A DNA stretch of 64,000 nt from Bacillus mycoides (GCF_001757995.1 NZ_LXLV01000070.1:186001-250000); one strand, 5' to 3'; positions 7,553-18,687 are shown, counted from the stretch's first letter. Notes: a model not told the origin generated them from the letters alone. Translations and numbers: made by a program.

Positions 7553-7800
7553 TATTGTACATATGCAGCTAATGCTTCCAAAGCCTCTTCTGCATCTGAA
7601 CCTTCTGTTGTGATTGTAATCATGCTACCAGTTCCGATTGCTAAGCTCATAATCCCCATTATGCTCTTTGCATTAACTGTCTTTCCATCTTTCTCAATGA
7701 AAATATCAGAATGAAAGCGATTTGCCTCTTGTACAAACAACGCAGCCGGACGTGCTTGTAAGCCGTTTTTTAATGCAACTTTAACCAGTTTTTGAACCAC
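7552..7800 (-). CDS. crh: Crh, HPr-like catabolite repression protein
   Basis: Crh resembles HPr of the sugar phosphotransferase system but cannot take part in sugar transport. The 82 residues show why: the histidine of HPr is replaced by glutamine (GLQARPAA, Gln15), while the regulatory Ser46 is kept (NAKSIMGIM). HprK phosphorylates that serine, and Crh-P then helps CcpA bind catabolite operators. The GTG start at 7800 follows GGGGAAATGGAG. It ends the nudix-rapZ-yvcK-whiA-crh operon; hprK itself lies 10 kb away in this window. Confidence 0.95.
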   Translation of the reverse strand: MVQKLVKVALKNGLQARPAALFVQEANRFHSDIFIEKDGKTVNAKSIMGIMSLAIGTGSMITITTEGSDAEEALEALAAYVQ

Positions 7801-7823
7801 AGCTCCATTTCCCCTTTAACCTC

Positions 7824-8774
7824 TTATTTTTTTGCTACTGTTTCCCCCGCGCGTAATTTCTCTGCAATTTCATCGATTTTACGCAAACGATGATTAATAC
7901 CCGATTTACTAATTTTCCCCCCGGATACCATCTCACCTAACTCTTTCAATGTTACATCTTGGTAATCTCTTCGTAACTGTGCAATTTCTCTTAATTTATC
8001 TGGCAAAATATCAAGCCCAACCGTCTCATCAATATAGCGGATGTTCTCAATTTGCCTTAGCGCTGCACCAATTGTTTTATTTAAATTAGCTGTTTCGCAG
8101 TTAACTAAACGATTTACTGAATTACGCATATCGCGAACAATTCGAATATCTTCAAATCTTAAAAGTGCATTATGAGCACCTATAATATTTAAAAACTCTG
8201 TAATTTTTTCAGCCTCTTTCAAATACGTAATGTACCCTTTTCTTCTTTCCAACGTCTTACTATTTAAATCAAATCCGTTCATCAGTTCACATATAGAATC
8301 ATTATGTTCCTTATATAACGAAAATATCTCTAAATGATAAGATGATGTTTCTGGGTTATTTACTGAACCACCTGCTAAAAATGCACCGCGTAAATACGAT
8401 CGTTTACAACATTTCTTCTCGATTAATTCCTGCGATATATTTCGAATAAACGAAAAGTCATCTCGAACAATGTGAAGATCTGCTAATATTTCGCGAGACT
8501 TCTCAACAAGCCGCACGATATATACATTATTTTTCTTCAATCGCATTTTTTTACGAACAAGTAATTCTACCGTCACATCATATCCCTTTTTCAAAAGCGT
8601 ATAAATCCTTCTTGCAATTGCTGCATTTTCCGTTTGAATATCGATAGATAGGCGACGGTTTGAAAAAGAAAGCGATCCGTTCATTCGAAGCAACGCCGAT
8701 AATTCTGATTTCTCACAGCATTCCTTCATTTCAAGGTTGGTCAACTCTTTCTTTGTTTCTGATGCAAATGACAC
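7824..8774 (-). CDS. whiA: WhiA, DNA-binding regulator of division and sporulation
   Basis: WhiA combines an N-terminal LAGLIDADG-like fold without nuclease activity (residues 1-200, with [20 protein letters not shown] spanning its core) and a C-terminal helix-turn-helix ([20 protein letters not shown]). In Bacillus it affects cell division and chromosome segregation; in actinomycetes it is a sporulation regulator. The GTG at 8774 has a perfect AAGGAGG eight bases upstream and gives 316 residues, the family length; the upstream GTG and TTG fall within or next to the ribosome site. Confidence 0.95.
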   Translation of the reverse strand: MSFASETKKELTNLEMKECCEKSELSALLRMNGSLSFSNRRLSIDIQTENAAIARRIYTLLKKGYDVTVELLVRKKMRLKKNNVYIVRLVEKSREILADLHIVRDDFSFIRNISQELIEKKCCKRSYLRGAFLAGGSVNNPETSSYHLEIFSLYKEHNDSICELMNGFDLNSKTLERRKGYITYLKEAEKITEFLNIIGAHNALLRFEDIRIVRDMRNSVNRLVNCETANLNKTIGAALRQIENIRYIDETVGLDILPDKLREIAQLRRDYQDVTLKELGEMVSGGKISKSGINHRLRKIDEIAEKLRAGETVAKK

Positions 8775-8862
8775 AGTCAACACCTCCTTATACTATTACT
8801 TTGGAACAAAAATCTTGTCCTATATGAATGAGGAGCGTTACCTCAAACGAGGCAACGCACAT

Positions 8863-9816
8863 TTATAACAATGAATATAAAATAGAAGCTAACTTTAATG
8901 TATCATGTCTTACAACACGATCATCATATTTCGCTAATTGCTCTTGAATAATTTCGATATTATGTTCAGCAAAACGATCTGTATCCAGTGCAACTGGTTC
9001 CGACATTTCTTCCTCATATAAATTACGTAATTCACTAGGAATATCGCGATTATTTACAATCGCAGTGTCGATAAATGGTTTACCTAAATGATCATGTAAC
9101 GCCTGCACATGATCAAACGCAGTATAACCCTTCGTTTCGCCCGCTTGCGTCATAACATTACATACATATACCTTCTTCGCTTTCGCAGCAAGAACAGCAT
9201 CTCCAATTTTGTTAACAACTAAATTAGGTAATATACTTGTGTACAGACTTCCTGGACCAAAAACAAGCAAATCAGCTCGTTTAATTTCCGTCAACGTTTC
9301 ACATAACGGTTCTACATCTTCTGGAGTTAAAAAGACACGATTAATCTTCTTCCCGAAATAAGGAATCTTTGATTCACCTGTTACAATTTCTCCATCTTCT
9401 AATTCTGCATGAAGTACCGCACTTTGATTCGCTGCTGGCAATACACGTCCTCTGACATTTAATACTTTACTCGTTTCCGTAATCGCGTGGTAAAAGTCTC
9501 CTGTAATCGAAGTCATACCTGCCAATAGTAAATTTCCTAACGCATGCCCTTTCAGTCCATCTCCAGTGGTAAAACGGTGCTGAAATAAAGCTTCCACTAA
9601 TGGTTCTACATCCGATAACGCAACAAGTACGTTACGAATATCACCTGGAGGTGGAATTTCTAGCTCATCACGCAGTCTACCTGAACTGCCTCCATCGTCG
9701 GCTACTGTTACAACTGCTGTAATATCAACAGGATATTGTTTTAATCCTCTTAATAAAACAGAAAGTCCAGTTCCACCTCCCATGATAACAATTTTAGGTT
9801 TTCTCTCTTTTTTCAT
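8863..9816 (-). CDS. yvcK: YvcK-family gluconeogenesis factor (MgfK)
   Basis: The 317-residue protein starts with the CofD/UPF0052 nucleotide-binding motif GGGTGLSVLLRGLK and contains FGPGSLYTSILPNL near residue 195. In Bacillus, YvcK is needed for normal shape and growth on gluconeogenic carbon sources, binds UDP-sugars and localises in a helical pattern. The ATG lies three bases after the rapZ stop with TTAAGGG as its site, so translation is coupled. The 85 bases before whiA have no terminator. Confidence 0.94.
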   Translation of the reverse strand: MKKERKPKIVIMGGGTGLSVLLRGLKQYPVDITAVVTVADDGGSSGRLRDELEIPPPGDIRNVLVALSDVEPLVEALFQHRFTTGDGLKGHALGNLLLAGMTSITGDFYHAITETSKVLNVRGRVLPAANQSAVLHAELEDGEIVTGESKIPYFGKKINRVFLTPEDVEPLCETLTEIKRADLLVFGPGSLYTSILPNLVVNKIGDAVLAAKAKKVYVCNVMTQAGETKGYTAFDHVQALHDHLGKPFIDTAIVNNRDIPSELRNLYEEEMSEPVALDTDRFAEHNIEIIQEQLAKYDDRVVRHDTLKLASILYSLL

Positions 9817-9819
9817 CCC

Positions 9820-10701
9820 TTAATGGCCCTTTCTCTTCTCCACATCACGATGAGATACATGAACGCTATACTCTGGTTTCAAATGTTTCCCAAGGTACTC
9901 TGTAAGCGTAACAGAACGATGTTGCCCACCTGTACATCCAATAGCAATTACAAGTTGACTCTTACCTTCTCTTTTATAATGAGGCAGCATGAAAGTGATA
10001 AGATCCGTCAATTTCTCTAAAAACTTATGTGTTTCATTAAATTTCAACACATACGACGAAACTTCTTCATCCAGTCCTGTTAATGGCTTCATATGTGGAA
10101 TGTAGTATGGATTTGGTAAAAAACGAACATCAAATACTAAATCAGCATCAATTGGAATTCCGTACTTAAATCCAAATGACATAACATTTACACGGAATGC
10201 TTGCTCAGTTTCTGTTGAGAACAAGTGAACAATTTTCTCTCGTAATTCTTTCGGTTTCAAATCAGATGTATCAAGCACAATATTCGCTCGCGCCTTCATA
10301 TCAGTTAATAGACCACGCTCAGCTTCGATTCCCTTTAACGGCAAGCCAGTTGGCGCAAGTGGATGCGAACGTCTCGTTTCTTTATAGCGAGTTACAAGTG
10401 TGCTATCTTTCGCATCTAAAAATAAAATATGAGGAATAATCCATGTGCGTTCTGATAAATCATCAAGTGCTCCCCATAAATATTCAAAAAACTCTCGGCC
10501 ACGTAAATCAATACCAAGTGCTACTTTATTCATTTTACCTTTTGAATCCGCCATAAGTTCAATAAACTTCGGCAATAACATCGGTGGTAAATTATCTACA
10601 CAAAAATATCCTAAATCTTCAAAACTTTGTAACGCTACCGTTTTTCCAGCTCCAGACATCCCTGTAATAATTACCATTTTTATATCATTATTCTCTGTCA
10701 T
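9820..10701 (-). CDS. rapZ: RapZ/YvcJ-family nucleotide-binding protein
   Basis: The N-terminal half is a P-loop NTPase domain with Walker [11 protein letters not shown] at about residue 14; the C-terminal half carries the RapZ signature [18 protein letters not shown]. In enterobacteria RapZ is an RNA-binding adaptor controlling GlmS synthesis. In B. subtilis YvcJ hydrolyses GTP and influences competence through ComK-related genes. At 293 residues it is the usual length. The ATG has GGAGAGG upstream, and 20 bases separate it from the nudix gene. Confidence 0.93.
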   Translation of the reverse strand: MTENNDIKMVIITGMSGAGKTVALQSFEDLGYFCVDNLPPMLLPKFIELMADSKGKMNKVALGIDLRGREFFEYLWGALDDLSERTWIIPHILFLDAKDSTLVTRYKETRRSHPLAPTGLPLKGIEAERGLLTDMKARANIVLDTSDLKPKELREKIVHLFSTETEQAFRVNVMSFGFKYGIPIDADLVFDVRFLPNPYYIPHMKPLTGLDEEVSSYVLKFNETHKFLEKLTDLITFMLPHYKREGKSQLVIAIGCTGGQHRSVTLTEYLGKHLKPEYSVHVSHRDVEKRKGH

Positions 10702-10721
10702 CGTATCCTCTCCTTGCAGGT

Positions 10722-11180
10722 TTAACTCGGATCTAATCGATATGAAAGCAACTCAAAATCTGGGGTATATACAAATGTACCGTAGATTATACCATTCCCT
10801 TTAATTAAATAATCAATAATGTGATAATCTCCTGGTGCCATTGCTAAATCATCAATTTTATCAAATGTATGCCAACCAATGATGCCTTCTTCGCTCTCTA
10901 ATTTGTTTTCTCCTGCAAAATCTGTTGCTAAAAAGGAGAACATCATCCATTCAGAAACAACTTTATCACCTTCTTGGATGACAAAAGTGAAGACCCCTTT
11001 TAATGCTGGATTCTTTAAATAAATACCTGTTTCTTCACGATACTCGCGAACAACGGAATCTCTTACTGTCTCACCACGCTCCATTTTCCCGCCCGGTGCA
11101 ACCCACCAATTTCGGCGAGGTTTTTGGAGTAAGAGTACTTCATTATCTCTAATTAACACACAGTTTGTCACTCTTTGCAT
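10722..11180 (-). CDS. Nudix hydrolase (YvcI-like)
   Basis: The Nudix box is complete: [20 protein letters not shown] followed by TGI, at residues 32-54 of 152, so the protein should hydrolyse a nucleoside diphosphate linked to another moiety with Mg2+. It opens the rapZ-yvcK-whiA-crh operon, the position of yvcI in B. subtilis. Resemblance to 8-oxo-dGTP pyrophosphatases (N-terminal [20 protein letters not shown]) suggests nucleotide-pool cleaning, but the substrate cannot be read from sequence. The start has GAGGTGAAG upstream. Confidence 0.88.
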   Translation of the reverse strand: MQRVTNCVLIRDNEVLLLQKPRRNWWVAPGGKMERGETVRDSVVREYREETGIYLKNPALKGVFTFVIQEGDKVVSEWMMFSFLATDFAGENKLESEEGIIGWHTFDKIDDLAMAPGDYHIIDYLIKGNGIIYGTFVYTPDFELLSYRLDPS

Positions 11181-11356
11181 GTTTCTTCACCTCAGCTACT
11201 TGCAGCAAAATTTTTCACTGCATACTCATTTCATTATACTATCAAAAACAGTTTGCTACAACGAAGGTGCCAGTCCCCTTTTGCTAAGCAATTGTAAAAA
11301 ACCTTTCTATAACAAGCAATCAAAATGCCTTACTTCCCATGAATAGCACATAAAAA

Positions 11357-11384
11357 TCCCCTTAACGTTTTTACCGTTAAGGGG
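11357..11384 (-). terminator. Terminator of the DUF368 gene
   Basis: TCCCCTTAACG and its complement form an 11-bp stem; the minus strand continues with TTTTTA. Confidence 0.85.
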
Positions 11385-11395
11385 ACGAAAAATCC

Positions 11396-12202
11396 TTATT
11401 TCTTACCGAAATAAGTAACAACCGCAAATCCTAAAATAAAAGTAATAATTGAACTTACAATTGAAATTCCACCAGTCGGAATGCCAGGGAACACAATGAC
11501 AATCGACCCGATAACGAGCCCAATAATTGCCGCAAATGTCATACTTTTATAACGATCTAATAAAAAGCTAATTCCTTTACTACTTACAACAAATCCAACC
11601 ATAACGCCGGCACCAATAACCACGATTAACGGTAAATTGAGTGTAGTTAAAGCGTTAATTGCTGTCGGATACACACCAATAATTAATAAAATAAACGATC
11701 CACTAATTCCAGGAAGAAGCATAGCCATACTAGCCATCCATCCTGCGAAGAATAAACCAATTGCATTTAAAATTGTTAACGTCGTAATTGGATCCGCTGC
11801 CTTATCTGGTTTAAAGAATGCTGTTATTGCAACAAGAATTGCTGCAATTATTAATAAGGCAATATGACTACCTTTAAACGTTGCCTTTGCATCAGCTTCT
11901 CTCATTAACATCGGTAATATACTAATAATTAAACCGAGGAAGAAAAATTGAGTCGGTTCATAATGATTCGCTAATAAATATTTAATAACGTGACTTAACG
12001 TTAGAAAAGCTGCCGCTACACCAGCTGCAAGTGGGATTAAAAACGCTAAATGTTTTTTCCATTCACGACTAAAGAATCCGCTAATTGCTGCAAGCAATTG
12101 TTCATAAATCCCTAACACCACAGCGATTGTTCCGCCGCTCACACCAGGAATTAAATCACTAACGCCCATACAAAATCCACGATATATATTACGCCATTCC
12201 AT
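11396..12202 (-). CDS. popT: DUF368 polytopic membrane protein, probable undecaprenyl-phosphate translocase PopT
   Basis: The protein of about 268 residues has eight or nine hydrophobic helices and the DUF368 motif SDLIPGVSGGTIAVVLGIYE near its N-terminus, with a second internal GISGS motif near residue 170. DUF368 proteins (PopT) have been shown to recycle undecaprenyl phosphate across the membrane for wall polymer synthesis. I place the start at MEWRNIYRG; an ATG 18 bases upstream is also possible. It is monocistronic with its own terminator. Family assignment is strong; transport activity in this strain is inferred. Confidence 0.85.
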   Translation of the reverse strand: MEWRNIYRGFCMGVSDLIPGVSGGTIAVVLGIYEQLLAAISGFFSREWKKHLAFLIPLAAGVAAAFLTLSHVIKYLLANHYEPTQFFFLGLIISILPMLMREADAKATFKGSHIALLIIAAILVAITAFFKPDKAADPITTLTILNAIGLFFAGWMASMAMLLPGISGSFILLIIGVYPTAINALTTLNLPLIVVIGAGVMVGFVVSSKGISFLLDRYKSMTFAAIIGLVIGSIVIVFPGIPTGGISIVSSIITFILGFAVVTYFGKK

Positions 12203-12312
12203 ACTGAATAAATTCCTCATTTCTTATAGTGATTTTTTCCGTAAATTCTAGTATAACAATAAGAAACATTATATTCTTAAATATTTTTGACAAAAGTTTG
12301 ACATTTGAACAA

Positions 12313-12340
12313 AAAAGAAAGCCACCTATCGGTAGCTTTC
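12313..12340 (-). terminator. Terminator of trxB
   Basis: GAAAGCTACC pairs with GGTGGCTTTC around GATA, then TTTTTTG on the minus strand, 21 bases after the trxB stop. Confidence 0.85.
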
Positions 12341-12361
12341 TTCTCATAAGGAAAAATAATC

Positions 12362-13333
<972 letters not shown>

Positions 13334-13398
13334 TCATACACATTAAGTTACCCTCATTATACTGTTAGCATCATTTTTTTCCCAATGATTTGCCTACC

Positions 13399-14910
13399 CT
13401 ACGTGTGCGTGCGCTTAACAGCCTGCACATACTTTCGTACAGTCGCTACAGATACATTATATACATCACCAAGCTCTGCCTGTGTCATCTTATTTCTTTG
13501 TTCGCCGCGCACAATGTATTCAATTGCCGCTGACCAACCGTACACATTTGTAAAAGTCGCTCCAGATGTATATAGACGTATGAACGTACAAAACCAAAAG
13601 TTTAAACACTCTTCGATTAATTCATCGTCTTTTTTCGTATAATTATATAATGCATCCGCGATTCGTACGCACTGTTCAAATTGCTGTAAATCAGCTGGGA
13701 TGCTTTTATGACTATTAAGTAAAAAGAAATATTTTGCAAGTTGCGATACAATTGGAACACCATTTTTCGCTTGCGTTACATCAAAGAAGAATCCAACCTT
13801 CTCTGGTGTTGACAATTCATTCATTAAATATAAAGCTAGCATTTGCTCTTCTAGCGTCGCACCTTGCTGAAATGATTTTCGTAATTCTTCAAATAAAAGG
13901 TTTTGTCCTTCATCTGCTAAATTCAGTGCATTCCACGGTTCTTTTCCTTTTTTATCAGGATGCAATTCTACAACATGTTGCCACATTTTTTCAGCTACTT
14001 GCTGTTCCTTGACCATATACGCAGAGTATGCAAACCAGTAATAAAAACTAACGTCTCCTTCGTACCCTTGACGCTTTAATACTTTGAACCATTTATATGC
14101 AGGTTCAAAATGACCAATTGTTGCAAGCGTTGTTCCAAGCTTCAAACGATGCTCAAATGAAATTGGATATACCGAAACTAACTGCCCTGCTAATGACTCT
14201 ACTTGCTTATGCTCTCCAATTGAATATAGAAAAATAAGCGTATTACAAAGCGCATGCATATTACCAGGATTTTTCTCTAAAATCATTTCTGTTAACTTAA
14301 GCGCTTGATCTACATTACCTGATTGAAAATGTGCAATCGCTAAATTATTATGGCCCGACCAAAATTCTGGATATTCTTTCGTAACAACTTCTAGTGTAGC
14401 AATCGCCTCTTCTAATTGTCCGTTACGAATGTAGCGGTTCGCTTCTTCTTGCATAACAATTAGCTCATCTTCATCCTCAATCTCTTCCGCACCCATTGCT
14501 TCTTCTTCCATAATCTCAAGTAATTCTAATGTATCTTCTACGAATTCCTTCTCTTCCGCAACTTCTAAATATCGCTCTGCATACTTCTTCGCCTGTTGAA
14601 ACAAGCCCATATATGCATAATTATTTGCAATAAAATAATAGCATTGCTCAAGTTCAGGATTGGATCTAACAAGCTTTAGAAATATCTGATTCGACTCTTG
14701 ATATTCACCAGATTCAGATAATGCTATTGCTAGTTGGCATAAAATAAACGGCTCCTTCTCGCTTTGTGCTGCTCTTCGAAAATATTTAATTGCATCTTGC
14801 AATTTTTGCCCTTTATAAGCCCTCATCCCTTTTTTATAAAAGAAGTCCGCTAACTGATTAAAAGAGATAACTTGTCCGTTCTCCTTATATATTCTTTGAT
14901 TTTTCCCCAT
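13399..14910 (-). CDS. Tetratricopeptide-repeat protein (YvcD-like)
   Basis: The 503-residue cytoplasmic protein has TPR helices from residue 20 onward (AYKGQKLQDAIKYFRRAA, then ATLEVVTKEYPEFWSGHNNL) with an acidic linker near 145-160. The last 40 residues (KMTQAELGDVYNVSVATVRK) look like a helix-turn-helix, which could bind DNA or a protein. The start at 14910 has TGGAGGATAT upstream; the open frame extends 75 bases further without a site. It lies immediately upstream of trxB, the yvcD-trxB order of B. subtilis. Function is unknown. Confidence 0.85.
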   Translation of the reverse strand: MGKNQRIYKENGQVISFNQLADFFYKKGMRAYKGQKLQDAIKYFRRAAQSEKEPFILCQLAIALSESGEYQESNQIFLKLVRSNPELEQCYYFIANNYAYMGLFQQAKKYAERYLEVAEEKEFVEDTLELLEIMEEEAMGAEEIEDEDELIVMQEEANRYIRNGQLEEAIATLEVVTKEYPEFWSGHNNLAIAHFQSGNVDQALKLTEMILEKNPGNMHALCNTLIFLYSIGEHKQVESLAGQLVSVYPISFEHRLKLGTTLATIGHFEPAYKWFKVLKRQGYEGDVSFYYWFAYSAYMVKEQQVAEKMWQHVVELHPDKKGKEPWNALNLADEGQNLLFEELRKSFQQGATLEEQMLALYLMNELSTPEKVGFFFDVTQAKNGVPIVSQLAKYFFLLNSHKSIPADLQQFEQCVRIADALYNYTKKDDELIEECLNFWFCTFIRLYTSGATFTNVYGWSAAIEYIVRGEQRNKMTQAELGDVYNVSVATVRKYVQAVKRTHT

Positions 14911-15028
14911 ATATCCTCCAGTTTTTTGTTTTCTTCGTTCACACATTCTTCTATCTATAAGTATAAACGATTCCGTAAAAAACAAAACAGTATATTATAA
15001 TCAATTATTTCCTTTTTATTCATAAAAA

Positions 15029-15067
15029 GAGAAGGGAAATGTTACATTTTTAACATCAACCTTCTCT
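15029..15067 (-). terminator. Terminator of the hprK-lgt-ppaX-acyltransferase operon
   Basis: AGAGAAGG pairs with CCTTCTCT and, inside it, TGTTA pairs with TAACA. On the minus strand T-rich sequence follows. The stem overlaps the stop codon region of the acyltransferase gene. Confidence 0.6.
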
Positions 15068-15562
15068 AGTGGCCATTTCCTCTTTCGTATAAATAATACG
15101 CATCGGATTTCCGCCTACGAAAGCGCCGCCTGGTACATCTTTATGGACAAGTGTGCCTGCAGAAACGATAGCACCATCTCCAATCGTCACACCTGGTAAA
15201 ACTGTCGTATTCGCTCCAATCATAACTTCGTTCCCTATGACGATTTCTCCGAGTCGATACTCACGAATTAAATATTCATGCGCTAAAAGCGTTGTATTAT
15301 AGCCGATAATTGAATTGTCTCCCACAGTAATCTTTTCTGGAAACATAATATCTGGCATTACCATAAGTGCAAACGACGTTTTCTTTCCTACTTCCATCCG
15401 TAAAAACGTGCGATATAACCAATTCTTTACGGATAAAAATGGCGTGTAACGTGCGACTTGGATGATAATAAAGTTTTTCATTACCTTCCAAAAGGAAACT
15501 GTTTTATACACATTCCACAATGAATTTTCTCCTGAAACAGGATAGCGCGTTGTCCGTCGCAC
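15056..15562 (-). CDS. Left-handed beta-helix acyltransferase (YvoF-like)
   Basis: The C-terminal half shows hexapeptide repeats of O-acetyltransferases ([20 protein letters not shown] then [13 protein letters not shown]), ending with the usual cap [12 protein letters not shown]. The N-terminal part ([10 protein letters not shown]) matches YvoF, which follows ppaX in B. subtilis. I start it at the GTG at 15562 (after AGAGGAGAG), giving 168 residues. The open frame reaches 15643, but those 27 extra codons are read from a degenerate bcr1 repeat. Acceptor sugar unknown; a role in envelope modification is a guess from the operon with lgt. Confidence 0.85.
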   Translation of the reverse strand: MRRTTRYPVSGENSLWNVYKTVSFWKVMKNFIIIQVARYTPFLSVKNWLYRTFLRMEVGKKTSFALMVMPDIMFPEKITVGDNSIIGYNTTLLAHEYLIREYRLGEIVIGNEVMIGANTTVLPGVTIGDGAIVSAGTLVHKDVPGGAFVGGNPMRIIYTKEEMATREG

Positions 15563-15583
15563 TGAACTCTCTCCTCTACTTAT

Positions 15584-15691
15584 ATAAAGTGACACTTTAA
15601 CCGGTAGGAACCCTTTTCCCCACTGATTACTAACTCTCATCAATCAAGCATTTACAGGCAGGAATCTTACTACCCGTTAATACGGGACAAA
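15584..15691 (-). repeat. bcr1-type repeat, copy D (internally deleted relic)
   Basis: Read on the minus strand it runs TTTGTCCCGTATTAACGGG, AGTAAGATTCC, then TGTAAATGCTTGATTGATGA, AATCAGTGGGG and TTAAAGTGTCACTTTAT. About 45-50 internal bases of a full copy are missing. Its left end encodes the last codons and the stop of ppaX; its right end lies just before the ribosome site of the acyltransferase gene. Orientation is the same as these genes, opposite to copies A, B and C. Confidence 0.75.
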
Positions 15692-16317
15692 ATCGGTAGT
15701 AAATCACTCATTTTATCTAGCACATAATCTGGTTTATACGCTTCTAAATACGCTCTACCTTTCAATGTCCATGAAACCGCTACTGTTCTCGTACCTGCAT
15801 TTTGTCCACCGACGATATCATGATGATTATCACCAACCATCAATGTTTCTTCTGGCTTTGCATCTAATAATTTGAGCGCTTTTTGAAGTGGTTCTGGATG
15901 TGGTTTCACGTGTTCCACATCATCAATTGTCACGACAACATCAAAAAACTGATCAAGTTTCGAAAGCTTTAATCCCATTTCAACCGTCTGTCTCGCTTTC
16001 GTTGTAACGATGCCAATCTTATAACCTTGCTTCTTCAATTCTTGAACCGTTTCATATACAGTTTCATATTCTTCCACTAATTCATCATGATGCTCATGAT
16101 TAAATTGACGATAACATGTAATCATCTCTTCAACCTTGCTTGCATCAATCTTACTAAAAGTGTCATGCAAAGATGGGCCGATAAATGGCAATACATCTTC
16201 ACGCTTATACTGATTAGAATAATAGTGATTTAACGTATGTAAAAAAGAAGAGATAATAAGTTCATTTGTATTAATTAAAGTTCCATCTAAATCAAATAAC
16301 ACTGTATTTATTTTCAT
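15670..16317 (-). CDS. ppaX: Pyrophosphatase PpaX (HAD family)
   Basis: PpaX hydrolyses the pyrophosphate produced when HprK/P dephosphorylates Ser-P-HPr. The 215-residue HAD protein has motif [12 protein letters not shown] near residue 9, motif II IVTTKA near 110 and motif [14 protein letters not shown] near 170. The start at 16317 (MKINTVLFD) follows AAGGACG; another ATG lies 18 bases upstream. The C-terminus is odd: its last residues (LSRING) and stop are encoded by the end of a bcr1 relic and differ from the B. subtilis protein. It is between lgt and the acyltransferase. Confidence 0.93.
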   Translation of the reverse strand: MKINTVLFDLDGTLINTNELIISSFLHTLNHYYSNQYKREDVLPFIGPSLHDTFSKIDASKVEEMITCYRQFNHEHHDELVEEYETVYETVQELKKQGYKIGIVTTKARQTVEMGLKLSKLDQFFDVVVTIDDVEHVKPHPEPLQKALKLLDAKPEETLMVGDNHHDIVGGQNAGTRTVAVSWTLKGRAYLEAYKPDYVLDKMSDLLPILSRING

Positions 16318-16351
16318 CGTCCTTAATCCTTTCATTACCTGAATATGAAAG

Positions 16352-16379
16352 AAGCAGCATCTTATATAAGATGCTACTT
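16352..16379 (-). terminator. Hairpin between lgt and ppaX
   Basis: AAGTAGCATCTTA pairs with TAAGATGCTGCTT with almost no loop. On the minus strand the run after it is CTTTC, a weak U-tract, so it may attenuate rather than stop transcription into ppaX. Confidence 0.5.
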
Positions 16380-16383
16380 TTCT

Positions 16384-17196
16384 CTAATTTTCTAAATATC
16401 TTTTATCAGCTTGCCCCATTTTTCGTCTCACAATAATGAAAATGATAGAAATAACAACAATTCCAATAGACATTACTTGTGCAATACGAAGCGGTCCTAA
16501 CATTAAACTATCTGTACGCAAACCTTCTACGAAGAAGCGTCCCACTGAATACCAAATTAAATATGTGAAGAATAACTCACCACGGCGTAAGTTCACTTTT
16601 CGTAACGCGAGTAGTAAAATAACACCTGCAAAGTTCCATAATGATTCATATAAAAACGTTGGGTGATAATACACACCATCAATGTACATTTGATTAATAA
16701 TGAAATCCGGTAAATGAAGACCTTCTAAAAACTGTCTCGTCACTTCATCACCATGCGCCTCTTGGTTCATAAAGTTTCCCCATCGGCCAATTGCTTGTCC
16801 TAATAAAATACTCGGCGCAGCAATATCCGCTAACTTCCAGAATGAAAGCCCGCGTCGTTTCGCAAAAAGGATTCCTGTAATAACAGCCCCGATTAAACCA
16901 CCATGAATCGCCAAACCGCCTTGACGAATATTAATAATTTGACTCGGATTTTGCGAATAATATTCCCATTCAAAAATGACATAATACATTCTCGCAAAAA
17001 GAATCGCAATTGGTACTGCAATTAATACAAGATCGATAAATGTATCTTTGTGAATACCAAGCCTTTCTCCCTCGCGAGTTGCTAGCCAAAGACCTAATAG
17101 CACACCTGTACCGATAATAACCCCATACCAATAAACAGGGAACGGCCCGAGTTGGACTGCTATACGGTCAAGCTGTGGTACAGAACCTAACAGCAT
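16384..17196 (-). CDS. lgt: Prolipoprotein diacylglyceryl transferase
   Basis: Lgt moves diacylglycerol from phosphatidylglycerol to the lipobox cysteine of prolipoproteins. The 270-residue protein has seven or so membrane helices, the conserved IHGGLIGAV (His near 103) and the family signature [13 protein letters not shown] (near 137-149). The ATG follows GGGAGGTC. It lies 24 bases after hprK, as in other Bacillus. Lipoproteins in this window that would need it include the spore lipoprotein at 2919 and cytochrome c551 at 39292. Confidence 0.96.
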   Translation of the reverse strand: MLLGSVPQLDRIAVQLGPFPVYWYGVIIGTGVLLGLWLATREGERLGIHKDTFIDLVLIAVPIAILFARMYYVIFEWEYYSQNPSQIINIRQGGLAIHGGLIGAVITGILFAKRRGLSFWKLADIAAPSILLGQAIGRWGNFMNQEAHGDEVTRQFLEGLHLPDFIINQMYIDGVYYHPTFLYESLWNFAGVILLLALRKVNLRRGELFFTYLIWYSVGRFFVEGLRTDSLMLGPLRIAQVMSIGIVVISIIFIIVRRKMGQADKRYLEN

Positions 17197-17220
17197 ATGT
17201 ATGACCTCCCTCTCCAGAGT

Positions 17221-18150
17221 CTACTCTTGATTTCCTAACTCAATCGCACTCATTAATCGTTCAGAGAACTGCTGTGCCGCATTGACTCCCATACGTTTCA
17301 ATCTGAAGTTCATCGCTGCTACTTCAATAATAACAGCCAAGTTTCGACCAGGACGAACTGGAAGTGTAATCTTCGTAAGTTCTGTATCAATAATCTTCAT
17401 CTTCTCTTCATCAAGACCTAATCGATCATAATTTTTCTTTTGATCCCAAATTTCAAGATTAATAACAAGCGTAATACGTTTATAATTTCGTACTGCCCCT
17501 GCACCAAATAACGTCATTACGTTAATGATACCTAGACCACGAATTTCTAATAAGTGCTCAATTAAATCAGGTGAGCTTCCTACTAATGTGTCTTCATCTT
17601 CTTGACGAATTTCTACGCTATCATCCGCAACAAGGCGGTGACCACGCTTTACAAGTTCAAGTGCTGTCTCACTTTTCCCGACACCACTTTGACCTGTAAT
17701 TAAAACACCAACGCCATAAATATCTACTAACACACCATGAACAGCTGTTGTTGGCGCTAACTTACCTTCTAAGTAGTTTGTTAAACGACTTGATAATCTC
17801 GTCGTCGTTTGAGCAGAACGTAATAAAGGCACGCCTGATTCACGTGATGCTTGTAATAACTCATCCGGTACATCTTGATTACGAGTTACAATAATACAAG
17901 GCGTCTCTTCAGTACAAAGCGCTTTCATTCTCTCTTGCTTTTGCTCTGTCGTTAACGTATCAAAGAACGTAAGCTCCGTTTTTCCAAGAAGCTGCACGCG
18001 ATCAGCTGGATAATATGTGAAAAATCCTGCCATTTCAATTCCAGGTCGTGATAAATCACTCGTATCAATCGGACGATGAATCCCTTCTTCACCACTTACT
18101 AACTCCAATTGAAATTGTTCAATTAAATCTTTTGTCCTTACTTTCGGCAT
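17221..18150 (-). CDS. hprK: HPr kinase/phosphorylase
   Basis: HprK phosphorylates Ser46 of HPr and Crh when glycolytic intermediates are high and reverses it with inorganic phosphate, setting carbon catabolite control. Walker [16 protein letters not shown] lies near residues 152-166, followed by VADDSVEI, the HprK signature [11 protein letters not shown], and a C-terminal KLPVRPGRN-like stretch (here [12 protein letters not shown]). I place the start at 18150, preceded by GGAGG, to give 309 residues; the upstream open frame to 18288 has no ribosome site. It leads the lgt-ppaX-acyltransferase operon. Confidence 0.96.
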   Translation of the reverse strand: MPKVRTKDLIEQFQLELVSGEEGIHRPIDTSDLSRPGIEMAGFFTYYPADRVQLLGKTELTFFDTLTTEQKQERMKALCTEETPCIIVTRNQDVPDELLQASRESGVPLLRSAQTTTRLSSRLTNYLEGKLAPTTAVHGVLVDIYGVGVLITGQSGVGKSETALELVKRGHRLVADDSVEIRQEDEDTLVGSSPDLIEHLLEIRGLGIINVMTLFGAGAVRNYKRITLVINLEIWDQKKNYDRLGLDEEKMKIIDTELTKITLPVRPGRNLAVIIEVAAMNFRLKRMGVNAAQQFSERLMSAIELGNQE

Positions 18151-18264
18151 ATGTATAAACCTCCACTCCGCTGCGGGTTCAGTCTCATTTGATGTAAAAT
18201 TCCATTCTATCGGATATTGTACCATTTTTTTCTGGAAACAAGAAACACGGTTTCTAATAAATAG

Positions 18265-18300
18265 AAAAAAACATTTCATATGAATCATGAAATGTTTTTC
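18265..18300 (-). terminator. Terminator of the YvlD-like gene
   Basis: AAAAACATTTCAT pairs with ATGAAATGTTTTT; A and T runs flank it, so it may act on both strands. It ends 7 bases from the stop of the membrane-protein gene. Confidence 0.75.
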
Positions 18301-18306
18301 TTTTTG

Positions 18307-18687
18307 TCATTTTCTCTTTTTTTCATGTAATGGTTCAACAATTACTTTTTCAATTATCATATTAAAAATCGAAATACAAATTGCCGCAACAATCGCTACA
18401 CCAAATCCAGATATATTAAAGGCGTCCCCTAATAATGAATCCGTCATCTTTAACGTAATCGCATTAATAACAATTAAGAAGAAACCGAAAGTTACAAGAG
18501 TAATCGGTAGCGTAATTAAAATTAAAAGCGGCTTTACAAATACGTTTAAAATCGCCAATATAATACTCGCAATAATTGCAGTTTGTATATTTGCTATGTA
18601 AAATGCGTCTGGTGCAACCCCTTTTAAAAGACCGGATACAGCGATTAACACAACGCTATTTACAAGAAGTGATACAATCCATCTCAT
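18307..18687 (-). CDS. Phage holin family 4 / YvlD-like membrane protein
   Basis: The 126-residue protein has four hydrophobic helices (residues 3-20, 31-55, 57-78, 92-113) and a basic tail ending in EKKRK. The pattern NVFVKPLLILITLPITLVTF is typical of YvlD-type proteins, which databases place in holin superfamily IV, though no lysis role is known for chromosomal copies. The ATG at 18687 lies nine bases after AAGGATG; the earlier ATG at 18699 overlaps that site. It stands alone between uvrA and hprK. Confidence 0.8.
   Translation of the reverse strand: MRWIVSLLVNSVVLIAVSGLLKGVAPDAFYIANIQTAIIASIILAILNVFVKPLLILITLPITLVTFGFFLIVINAITLKMTDSLLGDAFNISGFGVAIVAAICISIFNMIIEKVIVEPLHEKKRK

Noticed and set aside
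15563-15643. N-terminal extension of the acyltransferase
   Set aside because: Those 27 codons are bcr1 sequence, and a GTG with AGAGGAGAG upstream gives the family's usual start.
18307-18687. Holin-family hit taken as a prophage remnant
   Set aside because: YvlD-like proteins are ordinary chromosomal genes in Bacillus, and no endolysin, integrase or att-like repeat is near.
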